Origin: RGIG8748 sp045646525
GTDB lineage: Bacteria > Bacillota > Clostridia > UMGS1810
NCBI GenBank assembly: GCA_045646525.1
Contig: JAZRKX010000028.1
Coordinates: forward strand, 1-30,797
Length of the DNA stretch: 30,797 bases
Direction: 5' to 3'
Part shown: piece after piece, positions 17,588-24,828 of the stretch
Layout: every line of letters begins with the position of its first letter
Numbering within the stretch: the stretch's first letter is position 1
The notes under the pieces: model-generated
What the model saw: the letters and a program-made list of their open reading frames with translations, nothing else
What the model was told of the DNA's origin: nothing
Database searches by the model: none
Program-made: the position numbers and the translations under genes

Positions 17588-17626
17588 TGTACATCCTGGA
17601 TTTGTATATTATGGAAGGAGGTAGCC

Positions 17627-18073
17627 TTATCCTCTGTATCCGAATGTAATCGTATGTACCTTGTCAAATACTCTTATCGTTGCCGTAATCCTGCGGCGGT
17701 GCTTGTCCACCCGCTTTATGATAGCCTTTCGTACAAACGGTGAATCAAATGTAAGTACGGGTATTGGCTTTCCGCCGTTTGCAAAGCACTCTACAAATTT
17801 TTCATCATCGGGAGTAAGCGGTTCGGGATTACCTTTGCCAAGCCAATTTGTAACACCGTATGTATTCTTTACCTTGTAATATATGCTTGTATTGTATTTG
17901 CACTCCAAGAATACATATCCCGGAATGAGGATTTTTTCTTCCTCATGCCATGCTCCGCCTCTTCTTATACAAAGCATATTGGTAGGCAATACGGCACGAA
18001 CACCATCTATCTTATTAAGCTCATCTCTGGCTTTGTATTCCTTGCCGCCTGTCACACTTACAACATACATCAT
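17627..18073 (-). CDS. NusG-family (LoaP-like) transcription elongation/antitermination factor
   Basis: 148 aa, GAGGT 8 nt before ATG. The N-terminal NGN domain is clear: MYVVSVTGGKEYKARDEL at the start, then ILIPGYVFLECKYN (about 48-61) and YKVKNTYGVTNWLG (about 66-79), followed by PLTPDDE. The C-terminal ~45 residues (AIIKRVDKHRRRITATIRVF) fit a short KOW domain and resemble LoaP-type paralogues more than housekeeping NusG, which is ~175 aa. It binds RNA polymerase to alter pausing or termination. It lies inside the late operon, between the gp27-like and terminase genes, and is followed by a long structured leader. Confidence is high in the family, moderate in the antitermination role. Confidence 0.82.
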   Translation of the reverse strand: MMYVVSVTGGKEYKARDELNKIDGVRAVLPTNMLCIRRGGAWHEEEKILIPGYVFLECKYNTSIYYKVKNTYGVTNWLGKGNPEPLTPDDEKFVECFANGGKPIPVLTFDSPFVRKAIIKRVDKHRRRITATIRVFDKVHTITFGYRG

Positions 18074-18084
18074 ATTGTTTTACC

Positions 18085-18639
18085 TCACTCAGATATTTCC
18101 TTTTGCTTTTTGTCTATAAAGCGCTTGACTCTTTCATACAGACCGGGATTTTCCTCGGCCATAGATTCGAAAATCATATCCTTTACATATTCAAATCCTC
18201 GCTCAAGCTGATTCTGATTATCAACATCAACCTTCGCTTTGTATGCTGCAGCTCTGGTAAGGGATGTTGCTTCTCTCATGAGCTTCACAGGGTCCATGTC
18301 TTTCCACTTTTCTTCGGGGACTGAATTAATTGCCTCCAGAGTGTAATTGGAAAGAAGTCTGATTATGCCTTCGGTGGTATCAAGATTAGGATACTTGTCA
18401 AGCTCTCTCATCATCACCTTGAAATTTTCCTGAGCCATCTGCAGCGTACTTGCGCTCTCATTGAGATTGGCAGCATGCCTCTGAACTGAGGAGAGGGATA
18501 TTTCATATCCTTTGTTTTGGATATATTCTGCAATTTCCCTGTAGGTGACTGTGGGATTAAGCATCATTTGCTCCACGGTATCCTTTACCTTAAACGGCAA
18601 GCGGTCTATCTTGGAGCATTTTCTGTTCTTCTTGCCCAT
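18085..18639 (-). CDS. Mu gp27-like protein (DUF3486), likely small terminase
   Basis: 184 aa. N-terminal helix-turn-helix region with KIDRLPFKVKDTVEQMM followed by TYREIAEYIQNKGYEISLSSVQRH, the hallmark of DUF3486 in transposable phages. The C-terminal half is helical with a REATSLTRAAAYKAK segment. In Mu this gene precedes terminase and is thought to recognise DNA for packaging. It overlaps or abuts its neighbours at operon spacing. Confidence 0.82.
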   Translation of the reverse strand: MGKKNRKCSKIDRLPFKVKDTVEQMMLNPTVTYREIAEYIQNKGYEISLSSVQRHAANLNESASTLQMAQENFKVMMRELDKYPNLDTTEGIIRLLSNYTLEAINSVPEEKWKDMDPVKLMREATSLTRAAAYKAKVDVDNQNQLERGFEYVKDMIFESMAEENPGLYERVKRFIDKKQKEISE

Positions 18640-18642
18640 ATA

Positions 18643-18975
18643 CTACACCTCAACCATCTCATCCTTAATTACGCCTCCAAGAAGCTGTATGCCCTTGGCA
18701 CTGAGCCTTGCCTCGCATTCTTTATATGACACATCTGCAAGGTCTGCAGGCATTTGATTGTCAACTTTTCTTATCTGTATATAACCGGCAAGCATTAGAT
18801 AGTTTAATGCATCGCGGAATTCATCAATTCTTACTCCGGAGCCATCCAGGATGCTCTGAACCACATCAAGACTGTTAAATTTGTCTCTAAGTATGTTGAT
18901 TGTTCGGAGAACCTGTCCGTTTGCTTTCTTTGCTGCAACTGCAGATGCAGCCTTTAACATTGCGTCCTTATCCAT
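18643..18975 (-). CDS. Mu gp26-like winged-helix protein
   Basis: 110 aa. Basic N-terminus, then a winged-helix-like core (TINILRDKFNSLDVV, VRIDEFRDALNYLMLAGYIQI) and a conserved C-terminal RLSAKGIQLLGGVI. Size, fold pattern and position directly before the DUF3486 gene match gp26-type (VpaChn25_0724-like) proteins in Mu relatives. A DNA-binding role in packaging or late regulation is inferred. Confidence 0.65.
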   Translation of the reverse strand: MDKDAMLKAASAVAAKKANGQVLRTINILRDKFNSLDVVQSILDGSGVRIDEFRDALNYLMLAGYIQIRKVDNQMPADLADVSYKECEARLSAKGIQLLGGVIKDEMVEV

Positions 18976-18981
18976 TTACTA

Positions 18982-19353
18982 TCAAATCCTTTCCAAAATT
19001 TTGTCAAGCTTACTGCATGTCTCTCTGGCATTTCTGTCTATCTTGTCCTCAAGCCTTTCAAACTTGGTATCTATCTCTGCCATCTTGCGGACGAAATCTT
19101 CTTTCTTTAAAAAGTCGTTTGAAATACCTTTAATGTCATTTTTAACATTATTAATCTCGGTTTTTATCTCCCTGATGTCCTGCTTGTGTTCTTCGGCAGA
19201 TTCATACTTATCGGGGAGTTTATTCAGCTTGTCCTCACACTTGGAGACACGGCCGATGGTTTGCTTTAGGAAATATCCTATAATGGCAATTATCGTTGAT
19301 ATTATTAAACTCACGATACCTGTAATTACTGCTTGAATTATATTTTCGAACAT
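18982..19353 (-). CDS. Membrane-anchored coiled-coil protein, Mu gp25/DUF2730-like
   Basis: 123 aa. One N-terminal hydrophobic segment (residues ~8-28, AVITGIVSLIISTIIAIIGY) followed by a charged coiled coil to the end. This is the DUF2730 layout, and it occupies the Mu gp25 slot, first gene of the late operon before gp26 and gp27. Phage lysis helpers (XhlA-like) share the layout, so a role in lysis remains possible. AAGGAG lies 6 nt before ATG. Confidence 0.65.
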   Translation of the reverse strand: MFENIIQAVITGIVSLIISTIIAIIGYFLKQTIGRVSKCEDKLNKLPDKYESAEEHKQDIREIKTEINNVKNDIKGISNDFLKKEDFVRKMAEIDTKFERLEDKIDRNARETCSKLDKILERI

Positions 19354-19379
19354 AACGCGCTCCTTGTACCTCTTTTCTA

Positions 19380-19430
19380 TAGTCGAATTCTAACATATAT
19401 TTATATAAGCGGATTATTTAAATATTTAAA
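19380..19430 (-). promoter_or_regulatory. Mor-type late/middle promoter with upstream palindrome
   Basis: On the - strand a TAGAAT -10 box (19387-19392) implies a start near 19380 and no -35 consensus is seen. A perfect 14-bp palindrome TTTAAATATTTAAA (19417-19430) is then centred near -43. In Mu, Mor binds a dyad at about -43/-44 of Pm, so the geometry matches. The Mor-family gene lies immediately upstream. Binding is inferred. Confidence 0.6.
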
Positions 19431-19444
19431 GAATTTACTTAAAT

Positions 19445-19476
19445 GAAAAAGAAGAGCCGTATCAAAACGACTCTTC
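19445..19476 (-). terminator. Intrinsic terminator at the end of the early operon
   Basis: GAAGAGTCGT and ACGGCTCTTC (- strand) form a 10-bp stem with one mismatch, followed by TTTTT. The stem overlaps the last codons and stop of the mor-like gene. It separates early transcription from the late promoter. Confidence 0.8.
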
Positions 19477-19785
19477 ATCAAACATTGTTATTTGGTTTTC
19501 TGCCGGACGGTATATATTCGCTGTACCGCTTTCTTTAACTATGGCACGCACATGTGTTTCCGTAAGTCCGTATTTCTGAGCAAGTGCTTTGTAATTTGCC
19601 CCGTTGAACTCTTCTACAATTTTCCTGTTCCGCGAAAATCGCCTCAGAGATTCAATTTTCGGGAAATATACATACTCACCGTCAAAGGTTTCGGCAAGCA
19701 GTACCATGTTTTCAAATCCTATGAGCTCGGCTATAGTCTGATATACCTCCGGGAGCTCCGAAAGCTTAATCTCATCCGGTTTCAT
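19462..19785 (-). CDS. mor: Mor-family transcriptional activator
   Basis: 107 aa. ATG 19785 is preferred because AAGGAG is 8 nt before it. N-terminal dimerisation region with LPEVYQTIAELIGFENMVLL, a YVYFPKIE strand, then a C-terminal helix-turn-helix NYKALAQKYGLTETHVRAIV (about 68-87). This is the Mor/C family pattern. In Mu, Mor switches on the middle promoter. Here it is the last early gene, and the next gene is preceded by a dyad at the expected distance. Confidence 0.85.
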   Translation of the reverse strand: MKPDEIKLSELPEVYQTIAELIGFENMVLLAETFDGEYVYFPKIESLRRFSRNRKIVEEFNGANYKALAQKYGLTETHVRAIVKESGTANIYRPAENQITMFDEESF

Positions 19786-19790
19786 TGGCA

Positions 19791-20231
19791 TCACTCCTTG
19801 CCGAGTTTATTCTTTTCGGTTGCTATGTATCGCTTGAGCATTTCTATAACATCATTACCTTGCTTTTTGCCGAGCCATACAAAAGGATTTTTTCTGCTGC
19901 AGGATACTCCGGTTACTTTAGTTACAATTCCTGCCATGCGTTCACCGTCCGAAGCTTCGGAGGGAGAGAGCTCCTTGAGCTGATAAAAGAGAGCCCATGC
20001 CTTAGAGCGTTGCCCGGCACTCATTTTGCTTTCGGGAATTTCACTCTTTCTGAGTTCTTTTATCACCGCCAGAGCCTCTGTATACGATAGCTCTTTTACG
20101 GAATTCTTTCCGGTGGTTCTGTGTATGAGCAGGTGGAGCATATCATTCTCTCTGTCTGTTCGGTCGCACATACCGAGCTTGTTGCCGCTTGCATATATTG
20201 CCTTAATCTGATTCGGCTGTATCGGCTTCAT
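19791..20231 (-). CDS. gemA: GemA/gp16-like regulatory protein (DUF1018)
   Basis: 146 aa. Opens with IQPNQIKAIYASGNKLG and contains LLIHRTTGKNSVKELSYTEA, KAWALFYQL and a terminal KNPFVWLGKKQGNDVIEMLK helix. This is the DUF1018 pattern found in almost all Mu-like phages immediately before mor. The Mu homologue affects host gene expression and DNA topology. The gene overlaps the stop of the upstream gene. Confidence 0.85.
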   Translation of the reverse strand: MKPIQPNQIKAIYASGNKLGMCDRTDRENDMLHLLIHRTTGKNSVKELSYTEALAVIKELRKSEIPESKMSAGQRSKAWALFYQLKELSPSEASDGERMAGIVTKVTGVSCSRKNPFVWLGKKQGNDVIEMLKRYIATEKNKLGKE

Positions 20232-20880
20232 CGTATGTCACCTTTATTTTTTCCGTCTTTACGGCAATGATGGATTTCTTAAGCTCATGTACTGCTTTGT
20301 CAAAATCACCGCCGTATTTTCCTTGTGATATGAGGTCTGCAAATTCATCCGTTGTAAACGCTTCGGATATAAAGTATGCAAAATATTCTGCATTGTCCTC
20401 ACTGAGACCTCCAATATCCATAAGAGCTTTTTTGTCTTTATCGAAACTGCCTTTGCACTTATTGAGTAGTGCCTGCGATGTTCCCGTTTCCTTGCAGAAC
20501 TCTCCGATAATCTCCTTTGCCGTACTCTTAATATATTCCCCGTTGGCAATACCGCCCAGAGTCCTTTTATGCTTTGCTCCCTTTACGGAATATGTAACCT
20601 CTTTTTTTACAACCTCGTCATACTTGTCTTTTCCGAGAAGCTTCTTAAGAAGTCCTGTATGCACAATTTCAAGGGATGTAGATGTTGTAGCTGTTACCAT
20701 GTTATTGCCTGTGCCTGCATACTTGATGCTCTTTGTCTTCTTGCACTCAAGGTCGCCCTTTGCCCTTACGGTGAAGAAGCCCGAAAGCTCATCGGCTTCT
20801 TTTTTAAGCATTGCTATCTGCTTTTGCAGAGCACAAAGCTTGTCTACCTTTGCCTTTAACTCATCATTGTGTATTGTCAT
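20203..20880 (-). CDS. Early protein of unknown function (225 aa)
   Basis: ATG 20880 overlaps the upstream stop (ATGA) and has AAAGGAG before it. Starts with a coiled coil (residues ~5-40), then a domain with KSIKYAGTGNNMVTATTS and LLKKLLGKDKYDEVVKKEV. The C-terminal half is helical and acidic. It sits where Mu-like phages carry host-nuclease inhibitor (Gam) or DUF3164-type genes, but I see no convincing sequence match to either. It could bind DNA ends or help replication; unproven. Confidence 0.7.
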   Translation of the reverse strand: MTIHNDELKAKVDKLCALQKQIAMLKKEADELSGFFTVRAKGDLECKKTKSIKYAGTGNNMVTATTSTSLEIVHTGLLKKLLGKDKYDEVVKKEVTYSVKGAKHKRTLGGIANGEYIKSTAKEIIGEFCKETGTSQALLNKCKGSFDKDKKALMDIGGLSEDNAEYFAYFISEAFTTDEFADLISQGKYGGDFDKAVHELKKSIIAVKTEKIKVTYDEADTAESD

Positions 20881-21131
20881 TTTGCAAGCTCCTTTCTGCA
20901 GCTCTGGCACACGGGATACTTCTTGTAATTTTTGAGATTGTCCGTCGAACCACAAAAGAAACACTGAGGTATATGCGGCATGATATTTATTACCCAGTTG
21001 CCGTTAATTTCACACACCTCCACATCAACTGCATCATGAGCGCGCAGACCTGTAAGGTATCTTATATCCTTTGTGAGCGTTATAGCTCCTGTTTTAGTAA
21101 GTCTCTTTACCGTCTTTTGATATTTTGACAT
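20877..21131 (-). CDS. AbrB-like swapped-hairpin protein with zinc ribbon
   Basis: 84 aa; ATG 21131 chosen for the GGAGGATTGCAAT before it. Residues ~5-50 follow an AbrB/MazE-type fold: K-R-L-T-K-T-G-A-I-T-L-T-K-D-I-R, then a hydrophobic D-A-V-D-V-E-V strand. Residues ~55-82 form a ribbon, CFFCGSTDN...PVCQSC. It is probably a small DNA-binding regulator of early transcription. It lies between the transposition ATPase and the unknown 225-aa gene. Confidence 0.72.
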   Translation of the reverse strand: MSKYQKTVKRLTKTGAITLTKDIRYLTGLRAHDAVDVEVCEINGNWVINIMPHIPQCFFCGSTDNLKNYKKYPVCQSCRKELAK

Positions 21132-21144
21132 ATTGCAATCCTCC

Positions 21145-22077
21145 TCAAATCTTAAGCGAAAGCTTTTTAGCAAGCTCGGTAAGCTCATCATATGTGCTTA
21201 TACCTGCATCCAGAGCATTCTCATAAAATACTCTTGCACCTCTTATACCAAGAGAAGACCTGCAGACACCAAGCATGAATCCCATTTTCATATCATCACC
21301 GCAGAAACGGGGGAAGAGCATTTTTGCATCGTTTTCGGTTACATCCTCGGTGTAGTATCTGCGGTTAAGTCTTGTGCGGTTTACAATCTGTGCATAGTCA
21401 GCTCTCCTGTTTCCGTTGAAGTTCTCCGCGACCTCAAGATTTCCCACAAACACAATACCGAGTGTCTGCCCCTGTGAGTAGAAATAGTCCGAAAACGAAC
21501 GGAGCATTTCTATGGTCTTAAGGGGAAGGTGCTGAGCTTCATCAAATATGAGCACCATTTTGTCGCTCATTTTACCTACAAGTCTGAACCACATTTCATC
21601 GGCAGCACATTTTCCTATAGAGAATTTTTCGCAAAGCTGTTTTAACACACTTTTAATGCTCTTTGTACACGCCGTTACGGTTATGACCTTTGCAAGTGAC
21701 GGGTTTTCCTGTGCAAATTTAGTCACTGCCATTGTCTTACCGATTCCTGCGTGTCCTGCAACTGCTGCCAGACCTCCGTTGAGCTGACAATTTTTTATTA
21801 CTGCGCAAATTTCCTCACTTATGGATGTAGGCATATAGCCTGTTTCTTCTGCAGGAACTGTAACTACTTCCTCGGCGTCCTCTCTAGCACTGAAATATTT
21901 GTCAAGTATCTCAAGCTGTCTGTCTACATCTCCGCGGTACTTACCGCTCTTAAGTCCGGATATCACGGCAGAGGAAACTCCCACCAATTCGGAAGCTTTT
22001 GCCATGCTTCCCTGCGCCGATGCGAAGGCATCAAGCTTTTCCAAAATCCTTGTTTTTGCTTCTTCACTGAACTGCAT
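21145..22077 (-). CDS. AAA+ transposition target-capture ATPase (MuB-like)
   Basis: 310 aa from ATG 22077 (AAGGAG 8 nt upstream; an in-frame GTG three codons earlier is too close). N-terminal HTH-like region (residues ~1-60, MAKASELVGVSSAVISGLKS). AAA core with Walker A GHAGIGKT (~108-115), Walker B VLIFDEAQH (~175-183), sensor-1 VFVGN (~213-217) and a basic R-x-R-L-N-R-R arginine-finger-like stretch. The usual MuB length is ~310 aa. MuB binds target DNA, gives target immunity and activates MuA. It follows the transposase by 15 bases. Confidence 0.9.
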   Translation of the reverse strand: MQFSEEAKTRILEKLDAFASAQGSMAKASELVGVSSAVISGLKSGKYRGDVDRQLEILDKYFSAREDAEEVVTVPAEETGYMPTSISEEICAVIKNCQLNGGLAAVAGHAGIGKTMAVTKFAQENPSLAKVITVTACTKSIKSVLKQLCEKFSIGKCAADEMWFRLVGKMSDKMVLIFDEAQHLPLKTIEMLRSFSDYFYSQGQTLGIVFVGNLEVAENFNGNRRADYAQIVNRTRLNRRYYTEDVTENDAKMLFPRFCGDDMKMGFMLGVCRSSLGIRGARVFYENALDAGISTYDELTELAKKLSLKI

Positions 22078-22092
22078 TACATACACTCCTTA

Positions 22093-24039
22093 TCATTTTT
22101 TCAGCCTGTTGGCTGCGTTTTTGTTCATCATTTCAATATCAAGCTTTACAACATGCGATTCACCGACTGCCACCTTGCGCTCAATAGGTTCCTCACTTGC
22201 GGTAACAGGTAATATAACCTTTGGTGTATTAATGGCAAATTCGCCTTTTTGCCGTTGTGCCTTTCGTATTTGCATATCAAGCATGTCTATACGCTTTTCG
22301 GGAGAGAGCCGTTCCTTGTACTCTTTGTAGTCTTTCTTAATGGCCTTGTGCACCTCGCGAACCTTACTCATTGCCAGAGCCACATCCTTGCGGTCCGCAT
22401 CAAAGGCAATAGAGGTTTCCCGGCTCAAAGCTACCGTGCGTATAAACCTGTCTGTTTCCGCTTCGTACAAGCGTACTTCCCGCAGGTCCTCGGGGTCATA
22501 TCGTATGTATACCCTCTGACCGAACAGGAGATATGTTTCATTATCCCAGTACTCAAGCTTCTCTCCGGCAATATTAAGATATACTCCGTTTCTGCCTACC
22601 TTTTGTGGTAACGCAGTTCTCATAAGCATAAGGTTTAAATCCTCCGGACTCACAGGCTGGCGTACTACCGTGCGGTTTTCATTGTATACATCTATTCTGC
22701 GTTTGCCCTTATCCTTTGCAACCTTACCGCCATAGGCACCTACATTGTACACATTGTCTATGAGCTCGCCTATAATCCTTGTAACCTCGCTGTCGGTAGG
22801 AATATCCCCATTCTTGAGCACATGCTTAAGGTTTTCGGGTCTTTCCAATATGTTACCGCCGCAGAAAGTCTTAAAACCTCTGCTTATATCGTTTTTAAGA
22901 GTCTCAAAGTATCTTTCTATAGGCTTTGCCTTTGCGTTTGTTACCAGGGCATTTACAAGCTCTATGCCAAGTCTGTCAAATACGGGTTTACTTACAAGAG
23001 GCTCCTCCATACTTTTTCGTCTTCTGTGTCCTCTTCCTGCAAGGTCATGAGTAAGAAACTCCGAGCCGTTGTCAAAATACGCCTTTTTAGGTATTCCGCA
23101 TCTCAGTATAGCCTTTCGCAGAGCAAGTATCGTACTCTGACTGCAGGGGTTGTCCGTTACATTCCACCCGACCACAATACCGCTTCTGGCATCCATAAAT
23201 GCCGTAAGAGATAATCTGTGCGTTTTGTCGCTACCGTCATATCGGCTTATGATATCAAGGGTGTGGTTATCTGCAATCCATATATCGTTGGACTCAAGCT
23301 CACTGTAATCTCTGTTAATATACGGCTCTACCTTGTCCGCACAAGCCTTTTTGCCCTCACGGCCGAGAACCTTAACCGCTTCGGGCACCTTTGCAAGTCT
23401 TCGGTCAAATGTAACTCGGCTCGGAAAGTTATCCAGGCATTCGGGACAGTGCTCTCTTGCATACTCCTTGGCAAGCTCGTAGCACCTTGCCACCTTTGGC
23501 TGATTTTCATTGAGATAGATGTACAGAAAGTAATCCCACACTTCGTCGGGAATGGAACTTTTTCCACGGTTAGAACCTCCGCGCCGTTCAATCAGAGCAT
23601 CTATGTCGCCCTCAGCCAGAGCGCGCTTCTTACGATAGAGTGTCCCTACACTTATGCTTACTTCACCTGCACTCTCAAGCTCAAGCATTCGGATGAAGCA
23701 TACATCAGCATCACCTTTGCTGCCATTGTATGCGGTGCGCATCATCTGCCATCGTTCGAGGCATTCAGTCCACCATCGTATTTGACCTCTTTGGTCCTCA
23801 GTGTATTCTTCGAGGCTCTTTTGACTTATGGGTGCGGATGTAGTTTCCGCTTTGAGCTTGCGGTAGTATTTCTTTTTGAGGTTGTCGGGGAGCTTGTCGA
23901 CGGGGAATTTATATTTCTTTTGATTGTTCTCTCCACAACCAATTTCAGCGGTAAGTTGCTGAGTATTAGCCATTCTTTGAATATGTCTAATTCCACAACC
24001 CGCAAGCTCGGCAACCTCTTCAACTGTTAAATAGGTCAT
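22093..24039 (-). CDS. DDE transposase/integrase (MuA-like)
   Basis: 648 aa. N-terminal DNA-binding domain beginning TVEEVAELAGCGIRHIQRMA (excisionase/HTH type) and linker helices. The RNase-H-like core has D257 (IWIADNH), D323 (YFDNGSEF) and E375 (KPIERYFE), spacing D-65-D-51-E, close to MuA. A C-terminal Mu_transpos_C-like beta barrel follows (~430-540, VYIRYDPEDLREVRLYEAE). The last ~60 residues are basic and could contact the ATPase. The catalytic triad is intact, so the phage may be active. It replaces any site-specific integrase. Confidence 0.94.
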   Translation of the reverse strand: MTYLTVEEVAELAGCGIRHIQRMANTQQLTAEIGCGENNQKKYKFPVDKLPDNLKKKYYRKLKAETTSAPISQKSLEEYTEDQRGQIRWWTECLERWQMMRTAYNGSKGDADVCFIRMLELESAGEVSISVGTLYRKKRALAEGDIDALIERRGGSNRGKSSIPDEVWDYFLYIYLNENQPKVARCYELAKEYAREHCPECLDNFPSRVTFDRRLAKVPEAVKVLGREGKKACADKVEPYINRDYSELESNDIWIADNHTLDIISRYDGSDKTHRLSLTAFMDARSGIVVGWNVTDNPCSQSTILALRKAILRCGIPKKAYFDNGSEFLTHDLAGRGHRRRKSMEEPLVSKPVFDRLGIELVNALVTNAKAKPIERYFETLKNDISRGFKTFCGGNILERPENLKHVLKNGDIPTDSEVTRIIGELIDNVYNVGAYGGKVAKDKGKRRIDVYNENRTVVRQPVSPEDLNLMLMRTALPQKVGRNGVYLNIAGEKLEYWDNETYLLFGQRVYIRYDPEDLREVRLYEAETDRFIRTVALSRETSIAFDADRKDVALAMSKVREVHKAIKKDYKEYKERLSPEKRIDMLDMQIRKAQRQKGEFAINTPKVILPVTASEEPIERKVAVGESHVVKLDIEMMNKNAANRLKK

Positions 24040-24051
24040 TTCTTCACCTGC

Positions 24052-24270
24052 TTACTGTGCTTTCTTCATATCTTTTTCCCACTCATCAAGTACATCGCCC
24101 GCAACCTTGCGGATAGCCATTGCCTGCGGTCCGAAGGTCTGTTGCAGCACAATCCTTGAGAAGTTGGATGCTGCCAGAGTAGGATACCCTCTCTTTTGTA
24201 CCTCATAGAGTAAATCTGTCTGTGTTTTTCCAAGCATTGTAAGCCTTAATTTGAATATATTCTTTCCCAT
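24052..24270 (-). CDS. Small HTH-like DNA-binding protein
   Basis: 72 aa with a GAAGG-type ribosome binding site. Helical throughout: KLRLTMLGKTQTDLLYEVQK and SNFSRIVLQQTFGPQAMAIR, resembling the helix-turn-helix of small lambda-repressor-like proteins. It occupies a position just before the transposase where Mu-like phages often carry Ner-type regulators. A negative early regulator is plausible; the family is not certain. Confidence 0.65.
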   Translation of the reverse strand: MGKNIFKLRLTMLGKTQTDLLYEVQKRGYPTLAASNFSRIVLQQTFGPQAMAIRKVAGDVLDEWEKDMKKAQ

Positions 24271-24285
24271 GTCGTACCTTCTTTC

Positions 24286-24828
24286 TTAATTAACATCTTC
24301 CCAAAACTCTTTTACTAAATGTCCAAATCCAACCTCATCCATAAATGTTCTCATTACGGGTATTAGATGTGGTTCCTGCTCTGCTTGAGATTGTTTGTTA
24401 GCACTTATCCTCTCTCTGAGTGGCAGAGAATTTGCATTTCTATATTGTCCACCTGCAAATACCTTATGTTGACACCGCACATCTTCAAGGCTCCCTTGTG
24501 TAAAGGGAGCTGTCACGGAGTGACTGAGGGATTGTTGTATTCCTGTCCCCAATCCCGATATCCTGTGCACTTCCTTAAGCTTCTGCAGAGCCTCCTCAAG
24601 CTTTACCTTAAGCATGTCATTTTGCCTCTTCTGGTATTCATACAACCCTCGCATGTTGTTGCATATGCCTCGGTTAAGCTCGGATACATCCTTGCACTCA
24701 CCGCTTCCGATATTTACAAATCCGTTAAGCAGGAGCTCCTTCATCCGCAATCCTCTGCTTGCATCTACAAACTCAACATCACCCGTTTTGCTATTATGCA
24801 TTACATAAAATCTCATTTTATTAGCCAT
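24286..24828 (-). CDS. Early protein of unknown function, with an in-frame palindromic repeat
   Basis: 180 aa, GGAGG 9 nt before ATG. N-terminal half: a small beta/helical region then a coiled coil (~residues 60-90). Residues ~97-115 are encoded by the palindromic repeat described at 24487-24535 (peptide IQQSLSHSVTAPFTQGSLE), inserted without shifting the frame. The C-terminus resumes with a normal helical segment. The repeat-encoded stretch looks like a linker and may not affect folding. No function recognised. Confidence 0.7.
   Translation of the reverse strand: MANKMRFYVMHNSKTGDVEFVDASRGLRMKELLLNGFVNIGSGECKDVSELNRGICNNMRGLYEYQKRQNDMLKVKLEEALQKLKEVHRISGLGTGIQQSLSHSVTAPFTQGSLEDVRCQHKVFAGGQYRNANSLPLRERISANKQSQAEQEPHLIPVMRTFMDEVGFGHLVKEFWEDVN
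24487..24535 (-). repeat. Palindromic interspersed repeat (copy 2), inside a coding sequence
   Basis: - strand order: AACAATCCCTCAG, small stem GTCA-CTCCG-TGAC, then GCTCCCTT-TACAC-AAGGGAGC. Copy 1 (12467-12524) shares the outer sequence but has different bases in both stems that still pair, indicating selection on RNA or DNA structure. It is read through in frame by the 180-aa gene. Confidence 0.78.

Larger units (their letters stand above)
17250..17626 (-). promoter_or_regulatory. Structured ~380-nt leader between nusG-like gene and terminase
   Basis: No plausible gene lies here. Three large inverted repeats follow one another on the - strand. H1 (17552-17587) is CTCCCCGG/CCGGGGAG with a competing CCGGGAG arm, so two alternative stems are possible. 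H2 (17481-17518) is an A/T-rich stem of TTTTTAAA type. H3 (17329-17400) has ~22-nt complementary arms containing AAACGGCTTTTTTTGG and a 27-nt loop. Dense structure directly after a NusG-family gene and before the terminase suggests an antitermination or attenuation site; this is inference. Confidence 0.5.

Noticed and set aside
23218..24030. 270-codon open frame on the + strand
   Set aside because: Antisense to the transposase gene, whose D-D-E residues and motifs are intact on the other strand.
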